DNA of 11,994 nucleotides from an uncultured Collinsella sp. (lineage in GTDB: Bacteria; Actinomycetota; Coriobacteriia; Coriobacteriales; Coriobacteriaceae): NCBI GenBank assembly GCA_900752475.1, contig CAADVJ010000058.1, positions 1 through 11,994 of the forward strand. Reading direction: 5' to 3'. The position numbers and the translations under genes were made by a program. This document shows positions 1 through 6,897 of this stretch, in pieces; positions within the stretch are counted from its first letter, which is position 1, and each line of letters begins with the position of its first letter. Below the pieces are notes generated by a model. That model was given only the letters and a program-made list of their open reading frames with translations. It was not told the origin of the DNA and made no database searches.

Positions 1-26
1 CTCCGGGGGCCCCCTAGGCGCCCTGG
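1..26. other. palindrome-rich G+C stretch immediately after the phnPP stop
   Basis: Three nested or abutting palindromes occur here: GGGGGCCCCC (5-14), CCTAGG (13-18) and GGCGCC (17-22). There is no T-run to make a terminator in the 26 visible bases. In a minus-strand -1 reading (one A of the TAA removed) the frame continues Tyr-Gln-Gly-Ala and then meets TAG at 14-16, so a single frameshift does not restore a full C-terminus. Confidence 0.35.
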
Positions 27-812
27 TTATTCGCTACCGCCGGTGCACAAGATTCCGTACTGTCGTGCAAGTCTAAAGGCCTCTTCGGTCGCAACGGCAT
101 CGTTATCGGGATGAAACGCCTCGATGCCCATCAGACCCGCCTTAACAAGTGCGGGGATAGCCCCCCACGAGTCCATCTGCTGGGGATGTGCGAGCACGGG
201 CACGCCGCCCTGTTCGCGAGCAGCCCGCACAATTGCAAGTGCGTCGGGATAGGAAATGTCACGCTCGGCAATACCGCCGTTTTTAAATAACCGACGATAC
301 ACGCGCTGATATTCGCCATCGCGATAGCCCAACCCCGTAAGCGCCTGCATGACGTGCTGTTTGTAGACACCAGTGCTTGCCCGCGAGACTTCGACCACGT
401 CAGCCACCGATGCTTTTCGCCCGCAGGGGGCTATCCCTGTACGCTCGAGCGTCCATGCCTGCCACAGAGTGTTGGCAGTACGGCGGGCAAGCGTTTCGTT
501 TACCAAGAGCTCAAGCGGACCAGATTCATCCGCCGTAGCCGCGAGACCGTAGCAAAGAATATGGATCTTGCGTCCGGTTTCCGCGTCAATGCAAGAAGCT
601 TCAACACCCGCAATCACGGGAAAACCCATCTTGCGGGCTTCGGCGCGTACGGACGACAGCTGGCGCAAACTGTCGTGATCGGTAACGGCAATACCCGAAA
701 GACCCCGCTCACGAGCCTCGGTAATCAATGTCTGCACCGATTGAGAACCATCGGAATAAACTGAATGCATATGCAGATCAAATGACCCCTGCACGGATCT
801 ATGTTCTTGCAT
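27..812 (-). CDS. phnPP: PHP-domain cyclic phosphate dihydrolase PhnPP, apparently cut short at its C-terminus
   Basis: A 261-residue PHP-family phosphoesterase. Metal-ligand motifs visible in order: DLHMH (His14, His16) with Asp21, VTDHDS (His46), GVEAS (Glu71), KIHILCYGL (His84), VLAHPQQ (His209) and IEAFHPDND (His234). PhnPP enzymes hydrolyse 5-phosphoribosyl 1,2-cyclic phosphate through ribose 2,5-bisphosphate to ribose 5-phosphate and phosphate, replacing PhnP and PhnN; they were reported from Eggerthella lenta and C. difficile. Position as last gene of a C-P lyase operon, 9 bases after phnL with AGGAGG 5 bases before the ATG, supports this role. The frame ends CTGGSE-stop, where the family normally continues Gly-Gly-Ser-Asp-x-His-Gly and supplies its last metal ligands. 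It may be a pseudogene, an assembly error near the edge, or an unusual terminus. PHP fold certain; PhnPP identity inferred from context. Confidence 0.8.
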   Translation of the reverse strand: MQEHRSVQGSFDLHMHSVYSDGSQSVQTLITEARERGLSGIAVTDHDSLRQLSSVRAEARKMGFPVIAGVEASCIDAETGRKIHILCYGLAATADESGPLELLVNETLARRTANTLWQAWTLERTGIAPCGRKASVADVVEVSRASTGVYKQHVMQALTGLGYRDGEYQRVYRRLFKNGGIAERDISYPDALAIVRAAREQGGVPVLAHPQQMDSWGAIPALVKAGLMGIEAFHPDNDAVATEEAFRLARQYGILCTGGSE

Positions 813-821
813 CCGTCCCTC

Positions 822-1556
822 CTATGCCTGGACAAACCCACCAATCTGCATGTTGTACTCACGATCGCAAACGCCTTCCATAAACTCCAAATCATGGAAG
901 ATCCCCAGCATCGTAGTACCTCCGGCCTTGAGTTGCTCAATCAAATCGCGGACTCTGACCTTGCTCGCGTTATCGAGGCTGGCAGTCGGCTCGTCCAACA
1001 GTAATAGACGTGGACGACGCACCATAGCGCGCGCGATGTTGAGTCTGAGCTTCTCACCACCCGAGAACGTGTTGGGATACAGGTCCCACAGGGGCTTGGG
1101 GAAGTCGAAATGCTCGAGCATACGCGTCGTCTCCTCCTCAATCGCATCTTCATCGGCAAACGCCTCGGCGGCACTCGCGCGCACGATTTCACGGGCCGTG
1201 GTACGTGGCACGGCATCGAGGAACTGGGAGACATAGCCAATCTCGTAGTTGCGCAGATAGATCACACGACGCTCATCGAGCGTGGCAAGGTCGACCGGGC
1301 CAAAGGCCTCGGAATCGTACACGATGTGGCCGCTTTCCGGCAGATTCGTACGATAGATGCACTTGAGAATCGTTGATTTACCCGAGCCCGAGCGGCCGGT
1401 AACGCCCACGAACTCGCCCGGCAGCACGCTCAGCGAGATATGCTCACAGCCGCGCACGCGACGGTCGGCGGTATGCAGGGTAAAGCCCTTGGAAAGATCC
1501 TCGATCGCAAGGAGTGGACATGCATCAGGCTGAAAGGATTCGATTGAATCGCCCAT
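822..1556 (-). CDS. phnL: C-P lyase-associated ABC protein PhnL
   Basis: A 244-residue ABC-type ATPase close to the family length. With PhnG, PhnH and PhnI it is required for transfer of phosphonate to ATP ribose. Motifs: Walker A GRSGSGKS (54-61), followed by the PhnL-typical ILKCIYRTNLPESGHI; a signature FSGGEKLRLNIARAMV (164-179); Walker B LLLLDEP (184-190) with ASLD; and an H-loop His221 in GIFHDLEF. The segment RRVIYLRNYEIGYVSQFL (about 96-113) is distinctive of PhnL compared with transporter ATPases. The start is the ATG forming TAATG with the phnM stop, with GGAGG just upstream. The open frame extends 40 codons further into phnM, but those codons (Arg/Cys-rich) look like a shadow. It ends 9 bases before the PHP gene. 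Confidence 0.95.
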   Translation of the reverse strand: MGDSIESFQPDACPLLAIEDLSKGFTLHTADRRVRGCEHISLSVLPGEFVGVTGRSGSGKSTILKCIYRTNLPESGHIVYDSEAFGPVDLATLDERRVIYLRNYEIGYVSQFLDAVPRTTAREIVRASAAEAFADEDAIEEETTRMLEHFDFPKPLWDLYPNTFSGGEKLRLNIARAMVRRPRLLLLDEPTASLDNASKVRVRDLIEQLKAGGTTMLGIFHDLEFMEGVCDREYNMQIGGFVQA

Positions 1557-2863
1557 TACTTGTCCTCCGATCCATCCGTATCCACCACGGCTGCCGGCAC
1601 GTGGTCGGCGGTCTCGGCGATCGTCGCGGCATCGGTGGCAAAACGGGCAGACATGCTCGGCAGCGCCGGATACCACATGCGCGAAACCACACGGCCATCC
1701 ACCAGCGTCGCCGTGATCACGGGATAGGTGCGCTGGCCTTCCTCAACCTCACGAATGACCAGAATATCGGCTTTCTTGCCCTCTTCCAGACTGCCAATCT
1801 GGTCGTCGGCATGCACGGCGCGCGCCGGGTTGATGGTGAGCATGGCAAACGCCTCTTCAAGCGGCAGCTTGAAATCATGGTGCAGGGCAAAGGCGCTCTG
1901 CAGCATTGCCGTGGGATAGTAATCGGAGCACAGCACGCTCGCCACTCCGTTGGACACGGCGTCGCGCGCCGAAAGATTGCCCGAATGGCTCTTTCCCAGC
2001 AAGATGTTGGGTGTTCCCATGACGGTCGACATGCCACGCTCGCGAGCAGCGCGCGCCACCTCTAAACTCACCGGGAACTCAGAGATCGTGCAGCCGAGCT
2101 CACGCATAAGGTCCAGATGCTCGACCGAATCGTCATCGTGGCTCGCCAGCGCAATGCCGTTTTCGCAGGCAACATCGGCAAGATATTTGAGCTGCTCAAA
2201 GGAAAGCTTGGGCGCCGCCTGCTGAGCGGCAACGATCTGTGCCGCTTCTTCATCACTCAGCTCATGATCGCCACGAACGCTCTTGCGCCAGATCTCGATA
2301 TCGCGATATTGACCCTGGCCGGGAGTGTGGTCCATAAATGAAAGCTCGTCCACCTCGCCCGAGCGCAAATGCCCCTCAACTTGCTCAACCAGATTGACGT
2401 TATCGACCTCAAGACGCAGGTGCAGGCGATGACGAATCAGATGGGCGTTTCGCCCCTCGGTGCGTTTGCAGCCGGCGATAAGCGCCATGATTTTCTCGGT
2501 GTTCTCCCAGCGCCGGACCGGCTTGGCATCCATGATGTCCTGCGCATATGCCGAAAGCGAGTGATACATTGTGGTGATGCCATGGGCGATGAGCTCACGC
2601 TCGGCCTCGAACAATGCCGTCGAGAAGTCCATGAGCACCGTCGGGCGCGGCGAGATAACGGTCTCGATATAGTCGGAATGGATATCCACAAGACCAGGCG
2701 TGACATAGCCACCATGAGCGTCGATAACGCCGGCTCCCGCGGCGGTCGCATCGAATTTGCCTTGGCGCTGAATTGCGGCGATCCTGTCGTCTTCGACAAC
2801 AAGCTCGTAGCCAAAGAGCAGGCGGTCGGGTTGAACAATGATTCCGTTGCGGATGACGTACAT
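1556..2863 (-). CDS. phnM: alpha-D-ribose 1-methylphosphonate 5-triphosphate diphosphatase PhnM
   Basis: A 435-residue amidohydrolase-superfamily enzyme that removes pyrophosphate from ribose 1-phosphonate 5-triphosphate, producing the PhnJ substrate. The metal-site motif is LVDIHSDYIE with His62 and Asp64; other landmarks are the His141/His145 region, GIALASHDDDS with His242, MGTPNILLGKSHSGNLSA and VLCSDYYPTAML with Asp314, all typical of PhnM. E. coli PhnM has about 378 residues. The excess is partly a C-terminal tail from about 398 (Ala/Ser/Asp-rich, no recognised motif), beyond the conserved DGRVV end of the fold. AGGAGG, 7 bases before the ATG, overlaps the phnK stop. The stop overlaps the phnL start as TAATG. 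Its place before phnL is the reverse of the E. coli order. Confidence 0.95.
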   Translation of the reverse strand: MYVIRNGIIVQPDRLLFGYELVVEDDRIAAIQRQGKFDATAAGAGVIDAHGGYVTPGLVDIHSDYIETVISPRPTVLMDFSTALFEAERELIAHGITTMYHSLSAYAQDIMDAKPVRRWENTEKIMALIAGCKRTEGRNAHLIRHRLHLRLEVDNVNLVEQVEGHLRSGEVDELSFMDHTPGQGQYRDIEIWRKSVRGDHELSDEEAAQIVAAQQAAPKLSFEQLKYLADVACENGIALASHDDDSVEHLDLMRELGCTISEFPVSLEVARAARERGMSTVMGTPNILLGKSHSGNLSARDAVSNGVASVLCSDYYPTAMLQSAFALHHDFKLPLEEAFAMLTINPARAVHADDQIGSLEEGKKADILVIREVEEGQRTYPVITATLVDGRVVSRMWYPALPSMSARFATDAATIAETADHVPAAVVDTDGSEDK

Positions 2864-2874
2864 CGGCGAGCCTC

Positions 2875-3759
2875 CTAAAGAAGCGAATAGACGAGTTCTT
2901 GGGTGTAAGCGTGTTGCGGGTCCTGCATGATCTGGTCGGTCAGGCCATGCTCGATAACCTGCCCGTCAAGCATGACGATAGTGCGGTCGGCAAGCAGGCG
3001 AATCACGCCTAAGTCATGGCTCACCACGACCATCGACACCCCCAGGTCACGTCGCAGCGACAAAATCAGGTCGAGCACGCGCGCCTGAACCGAAAGGTCC
3101 AAACCGGTGGTGACCTCATCCAAGAACAGCAGCGGAGGACGGTTGGAAAGTGCCTTGGCAATCTGCACGCGCTGCTGCATACCGCCCGAAAACGCGCGCG
3201 GCGGATCCTGTTCACGCCGCAAGGGGATGTTCACGCGATCGAGCAGCTCGCGACCGCGATCGACCATGGAGGAAACGTCTCGGATACCGGCAGCGATCTG
3301 CTTCTCGGCGATATTGGAAAGGCTCGAGAAGTTCATGCGCAGGCCCAGGTAGGGATTTTGGTAGACCATGCCGAAGATCTCGTCGCGGATAAGGCGTTTT
3401 TGCTGACGCGAAAGGTCAAAGCAGTTGCCCCGGCCCTCGTCGTATGCGGCAACGCGCATGTCGCCCGCCGTGGGCTCCTGGTCGAAATAGAGGCACTGCA
3501 TGAGCGTCGACTTACCCGAGCCGGACTCGCCCACGATGCCCAAAATCTCGCCGCGATGCACCTCGAGCGAGATGTCGCGTACCGCGTGCACCGTGCCGCA
3601 CACGGGGCAGATGTTGCGCTCGAGTTGGGCATGCGGGTCGCGACAGTAGTCGCAGCCCGCGCCAAAGCGCTTGGCCAGATGGCGAACGGACAAAACCGGA
3701 GCCTCATCCTTAAATTCATGATGAACCGTAGCGGGAAGCATCGTCGTGCCTTTACTCAT
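2875..3759 (-). CDS. phnK: C-P lyase-associated ABC protein PhnK, with a four-cysteine insertion
   Basis: A 294-residue ABC ATPase of the C-P lyase system, not a transporter. In E. coli, PhnK binds the PhnGHIJ core next to PhnJ, and its ATPase activity drives complex rearrangement. Motifs: Walker A GESGSGKS (77-84), signature FSGGMQQR (190-197), Walker B LLFLDEV (210-216) and H-loop His248 in VVSHDLGV; the ending PQHAYTQELVYSLL is characteristic. An insertion of about 20 residues before the first ATPase strand contains two pairs, CDYC (36-39) and CPVC (51-54), a likely zinc-binding loop that E. coli PhnK lacks. ATG at 3759 is chosen; the GTG immediately before it would add one residue. ATGAGTAA overlaps the phnJ stop by 8 bases, and AGGAGG lies about 9 bases upstream. 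Confidence 0.94.
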   Translation of the reverse strand: MSKGTTMLPATVHHEFKDEAPVLSVRHLAKRFGAGCDYCRDPHAQLERNICPVCGTVHAVRDISLEVHRGEILGIVGESGSGKSTLMQCLYFDQEPTAGDMRVAAYDEGRGNCFDLSRQQKRLIRDEIFGMVYQNPYLGLRMNFSSLSNIAEKQIAAGIRDVSSMVDRGRELLDRVNIPLRREQDPPRAFSGGMQQRVQIAKALSNRPPLLFLDEVTTGLDLSVQARVLDLILSLRRDLGVSMVVVSHDLGVIRLLADRTIVMLDGQVIEHGLTDQIMQDPQHAYTQELVYSLL

Positions 3760-4600
3760 CACTTCCGCCCTCCTCGAGACGCTCTGCGCAATAATCGGTA
3801 TCGGAGCACTGCCACGCCTTCTTGCCCGTAACGGGATCGATGGTTTGAGTCATATAGACACCCGTCGCCCCACAGATGCAGCAGCGCTTGCCTTCAAAAT
3901 CCTCACGCACAAAGGGATGGTCTTCGAAGGCGAGCGATTCGACCTTGGTATGCGGCGGCACGGCGTAGATCTTCTTCTCGCGCCCCGCTCCAAACAAAAA
4001 GAGATTCTCGGCATCGTTGAGCTTGGGGTTATCGAAACGCGGAATGGGACTCGGCGCCATAACGTAGCGATCCTGCACCATCACGGGATGGTCGGCACCG
4101 GTGGTCGTGGAGCCATAGCGCACAATCTGCTCAAAAAGCTCCAGATATGCACCGGTGTACTCAGCTTCGGCGTGCAGACGGCGCGTTACGCTTTCGCGCG
4201 CCTCGTAGGTGCGCAGGGGCTCTGGCGTGGGAACCTGCAGCACCATGAGTTGATCGCGCCGCAACGGACGCTCAGGGATACGGTGACGGCTCTGGATGAG
4301 CGTCGCGTCCGCCGTGGACGTAGTGGTCTCGACGCCGGTAGTCTCATGCACGAGGCTGCGAATGGACACGGCATTGACGCTCGCGTCCGAGCCCTGGTCG
4401 ATTACCTTGAGCACGTCATCGGGGCCGATGCACGACAACGTGACCTGCAGGCCACCCGTACCCCATCCGCGGCCGATGGGCATCTCGCGGCTCGCAAACG
4501 GCACCTGGTATCCGGGAATGGCGACGGCCTTCAAGATGGCGCGGCGAATCTCGCGCTTGGAACCCTCGTCCAAAAAGGCAAAGTTATAGTTGCGCTGCAC
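3752..4600 (-). CDS. phnJ: radical-SAM carbon-phosphorus lyase PhnJ
   Basis: A 282-residue enzyme, against 281 in E. coli. It performs the key step: cleaving the C-P bond of ribose 1-phosphonate 5-phosphate to a hydrocarbon and 5-phosphoribosyl 1,2-cyclic phosphate, using a [4Fe-4S] cluster and S-adenosylmethionine. The family sequence is unmistakable: NYNFAFLDE, RAILKAVAIPGYQVPF, GWGTGG, DVLKVIDQG, DATLIQSRHRIPE, PEPLR, SPIPRFDNPK, LFGAGREKKIYAVPP and DHPF. The cysteines Cys240, Cys243, Cys265 and Cys271 (CCIC and CSDTDYC) have the same spacing as E. coli Cys241, Cys244, Cys266 and Cys272, so all key residues are present. Cys241 is an additional cysteine. The GTG start is supported by its ribosome-binding site and by the E. 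coli length; an ATG ten codons upstream is the alternative. The stop overlaps the phnK start. Confidence 0.97.
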   Translation of the reverse strand: MQRNYNFAFLDEGSKREIRRAILKAVAIPGYQVPFASREMPIGRGWGTGGLQVTLSCIGPDDVLKVIDQGSDASVNAVSIRSLVHETTGVETTTSTADATLIQSRHRIPERPLRRDQLMVLQVPTPEPLRTYEARESVTRRLHAEAEYTGAYLELFEQIVRYGSTTTGADHPVMVQDRYVMAPSPIPRFDNPKLNDAENLFLFGAGREKKIYAVPPHTKVESLAFEDHPFVREDFEGKRCCICGATGVYMTQTIDPVTGKKAWQCSDTDYCAERLEEGGSDE

Positions 4601-5750
4601 GAGAACCGTCCTCCTTCTGTCCCTCGGCATGATTCATAGAGCGCAGGGCTGCATCGAGCTTGCTCTGGAACGTCACGTAGTGCGGCAGCTTAAGATGGCT
4701 GATAAAGCCCGTGGCTTCCACGCCGTCGATGTGATAGAGCACGAACTCCTGATCCTGCGTGGGATAGCGAACGTCGTCGACGCGCAGCGAATGGTCGAGG
4801 ACGCTCATGGCGATGGCCTTGCTCTCGTCGCTGCCGGTAACGAGGCCGTAACCCACATCGAGCGCGTTCACATGCTCGCCCGTCTCGGTCACCTCGTCGT
4901 CGGCGATCAGGCTTTCGACCTCACAGACCGGAAGTGCCCCCAGATAGTACACGTCGTCGGCAGAAGCCTGGGCGGGGTCGGTTCCGGGGGCATCAATCGT
5001 CACCGGCACGCTGCCGCGGCGAAGCTCGCCCACCGTGGGATGGGAAATGCCAAAGCCTCGAATGGCAGCGTACCCGATGGCGACAACCGCCTGTGTGAGA
5101 CCACGCGAGAGGGCCTGCAGGATAACGCTGCGCGGCGCCGGCGTGAAAAGCGGGGTCTTGGTGATATCGACGGGTTCGGTGTCATCGATAGCAACGGGGC
5201 GGATCATACCGATCTGGCGCAGGTAATCGCACACCTTGGGAACGCGGTCGAGAGGCGTGGTCTCGGCCACAGCGTAAAATGCCTTGGACGCTTCATCCAG
5301 ACGCTCATCGATGGCAGCACGCGCGGCACGAACATCGGCGTCGGTCTCTTCGCTTAGATCAAAATTGATAAGGCGATGACTGTAATCGCGTGTTGCTCCC
5401 AGAATCTGTCCGCCCTCGATATCCTTGAACGCAGCGGAGATACGACGCGAAACGCGCATCTCGCCCGTATCGATCACGCGCGAAGTATAGAGGCGCTCGA
5501 GGGTGGAACGGTAGGCGCGCACCAAAAAGACGGCTTCCTCGATAGAACCCGACGCCTGCTTGAGAGCAATCGCAGCAACCTCGGGAGCCCAAACGGAACC
5601 CTCGGACTGCACCTGCTCGACTGCGCGCGGCATGCTCTCGATGATGAGCGCAGGATCGAGCGCACGGCCGCCCGCAACACGCTCGCACTCAAGCAACTCA
5701 AGCGACGAGGCAATTGCCTGTTCGCCACCGGAGACAGCTACATATCCCAT
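4584..5750 (-). CDS. phnI: C-P lyase core subunit PhnI (nucleosidase/phosphonate ribosyl transfer)
   Basis: A 388-residue protein, longer than E. coli PhnI (354). Conserved sequence runs from the N-terminal MGYVAVSGGEQAI, through ALKQASGSIEEAVFLVRAYRSTLERL (about 63-88), MRVSRRISAAFKDIEGGQILGATRDYSHRLINF, the middle GYAAIRGFGISHPTVGELR, to the C-terminal GYGLVTGSDESKAIAMSVLDHSLR and EFVLYHIDGVEATGFISHLKLPHYVTFQSKLD. Purified PhnI alone acts as a nucleosidase on ATP/GTP; in the complex it is credited with displacing adenine by phosphonate to form a ribose 5-triphosphate alpha-1-phosphonate. The excess length sits mainly before the GYAAIRGFG segment. The first 13 bases overlap phnH and the last 17 overlap phnJ. 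Confidence 0.95.
   Translation of the reverse strand: MGYVAVSGGEQAIASSLELLECERVAGGRALDPALIIESMPRAVEQVQSEGSVWAPEVAAIALKQASGSIEEAVFLVRAYRSTLERLYTSRVIDTGEMRVSRRISAAFKDIEGGQILGATRDYSHRLINFDLSEETDADVRAARAAIDERLDEASKAFYAVAETTPLDRVPKVCDYLRQIGMIRPVAIDDTEPVDITKTPLFTPAPRSVILQALSRGLTQAVVAIGYAAIRGFGISHPTVGELRRGSVPVTIDAPGTDPAQASADDVYYLGALPVCEVESLIADDEVTETGEHVNALDVGYGLVTGSDESKAIAMSVLDHSLRVDDVRYPTQDQEFVLYHIDGVEATGFISHLKLPHYVTFQSKLDAALRSMNHAEGQKEDGSRAAQL
4610..4616 (-). promoter_or_regulatory. ribosome-binding site deciding the phnJ GTG start
   Basis: AAGGAGG lies inside the 3' end of phnI, 9 bases upstream of the GTG at 4600. It falls within the codons of the longer frame beginning at 4630, which argues that the longer frame is not used. 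Confidence 0.75.
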
Positions 5751-6427
5751 GATTCAACCTCCCTGCAAGCGCTAGAACGGGGAACGGAAACGATATGACC
5801 AAACCCGTCCACAAACATCAAGTCGATACCGCAGGGGAACTCGTCCAGGCGCGCGATACGCGAGCGCAAGACGTCGCCGCGATCGCACGAGAAGTGCGAA
5901 GTGCCGTCAACGCCGGGGCCAGTGAGCTCCCAGGAGCTCTTGTCACACGCGTGCGAAGCGGAGCCGACGCGCAAACCCTGCGCGTCCAGCCCCAGGAGCA
6001 CCGAGCACTCGACGATAGCCGTCGCGCCGCGATGCGGCTGTTCAAGCGTCCCTGCCGTAAGCGCAGCGATTGCACTCGCCGCGCCCTCATCCCGAAAAGC
6101 CTCCGGAACGATCACGCACGCAGCTTCGCTCGGCGCCGCAGGAGTCACGTGCGTTCGGCTCGCAATCTGCCGGGCAGCGCGCACAAAGCCCGTAGTCGCC
6201 ATGCAAAAAGTCGTACCGCTATCGAGCAGCATGTCCGCCAGCATCAACGTCGCGGGGAATAGCCCGCAACGCTCAGCCTCCGCCCCATAGGCGTCCGTAA
6301 TGGAGAGGCGGCAAACTTCGCCGGGGCGCGCCATGCAATCCAGAACCGTACGAAACGTTCCCTGCAGCTCGAAGGCGCGCTCGTCAAGGGACGGGTCGCG
6401 ATCGAAAACCTCATCCTGCTCGTTCAT
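5738..6427 (-). CDS. phnH: C-P lyase core complex subunit PhnH
   Basis: A 229-residue protein, longer than the roughly 194 residues of E. coli PhnH. The N-terminal FELQGTFRTVLDCMARPGEVCRL (about residues 19-41) matches the family's 'sFR.lL.AMs.PG' opening, and the C-terminal PCGIDLMFVDGFGHIVSVPRSS matches 'PlGIDliL..g..l.aiPRtt'. The central section is more divergent and carries Ala-rich segments and several cysteines. PhnH belongs to a PLP-transferase-like fold without the cofactor and is part of the core complex with PhnG, PhnI and PhnJ. Overlaps at both ends, ATGA with phnG and 13 bases with phnI, indicate coupled translation of the subunits. Confidence 0.92.
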   Translation of the reverse strand: MNEQDEVFDRDPSLDERAFELQGTFRTVLDCMARPGEVCRLSITDAYGAEAERCGLFPATLMLADMLLDSGTTFCMATTGFVRAARQIASRTHVTPAAPSEAACVIVPEAFRDEGAASAIAALTAGTLEQPHRGATAIVECSVLLGLDAQGLRVGSASHACDKSSWELTGPGVDGTSHFSCDRGDVLRSRIARLDEFPCGIDLMFVDGFGHIVSVPRSSACREVESWDM

Positions 6428-6885
6428 TTGACCACCGCCTGAACACTCATGTCCTGGCCAGACATCTCATCGAACTCGACACGCGACACATAGGTGCGAG
6501 CATCCTGCGCAGCCGTGCGCTCAAACATGGCAGCACGCGCCTCCTCGACGCGGCGCTCAAGTTCCGCCAGGCAGACCGGCGCCGGATCCATTGCATAAGC
6601 GGCATCAATCACCGCAAGCGCGCGAGCGTGCGCGGCGTCGGCTCCCATAAGCACACCCAGACCATCAGCATCACCAATGCGCACGCGGCTCTCGGTAACA
6701 AGCACCTCGGTCAAGTAAAAACGGGTATTGCGAGCCGTCTCGCGCACCTGAGTCATCACAAGCCCCTGATGCGCAGGTACGATATCTTCAGGCGACAGCT
6801 CGGCCTCGACCAGCCTCTCGAGTTCGAGCGCAAGCGCAGGGCCGCCCTCAACCAGAACCTCGGTTCTCTCTCTTCTTGTTAGCAT
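6424..6885 (-). CDS. phnG: C-P lyase core complex subunit PhnG
   Basis: A 153-residue protein, close to the 150 residues of E. coli PhnG. Shared landmarks include RRERTEVL near the N-terminus, GLVMTQVRETARNTRFYLTEVLVTE (about residues 42-66), GYLG-like GDADGLGVLMGADAAHARALAVIDA in the middle, and a C-terminal SRVEFDEM segment corresponding to the E. coli SRVDFFTM region. PhnG is a structural partner in the PhnGHIJ core; with PhnI, PhnH and PhnL it is needed to couple phosphonate to the ribose of ATP with release of adenine. The gene starts 12 bases after phnE2 and its TGA overlaps the phnH ATG (ATGA), which marks the junction of the transport and catalytic modules. Confidence 0.93.
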   Translation of the reverse strand: MLTRRERTEVLVEGGPALALELERLVEAELSPEDIVPAHQGLVMTQVRETARNTRFYLTEVLVTESRVRIGDADGLGVLMGADAAHARALAVIDAAYAMDPAPVCLAELERRVEEARAAMFERTAAQDARTYVSRVEFDEMSGQDMSVQAVVK

Positions 6886-6897
6886 GCAAATCTTTCC

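Noticed and set aside
1557..1676. A 40-codon upstream extension of phnL
   Set aside because: It lies inside the phnM C-terminus in another frame. The TAATG junction with GGAGG just upstream gives the better start.
4601..4630. ATG start for phnJ at 4630
   Set aside because: It would place the AAGGAGG site inside the coding region and add ten residues absent from E. coli PhnJ. The GTG at 4600 gives nearly the same length as E. coli.
2369..5357. Several plus-strand frames of 170-300 codons opposite phnI, phnJ, phnK and phnM
   Set aside because: All lie wholly against strongly conserved minus-strand genes, show no domain, and have His/Arg/Ala-rich compositions typical of shadow frames.
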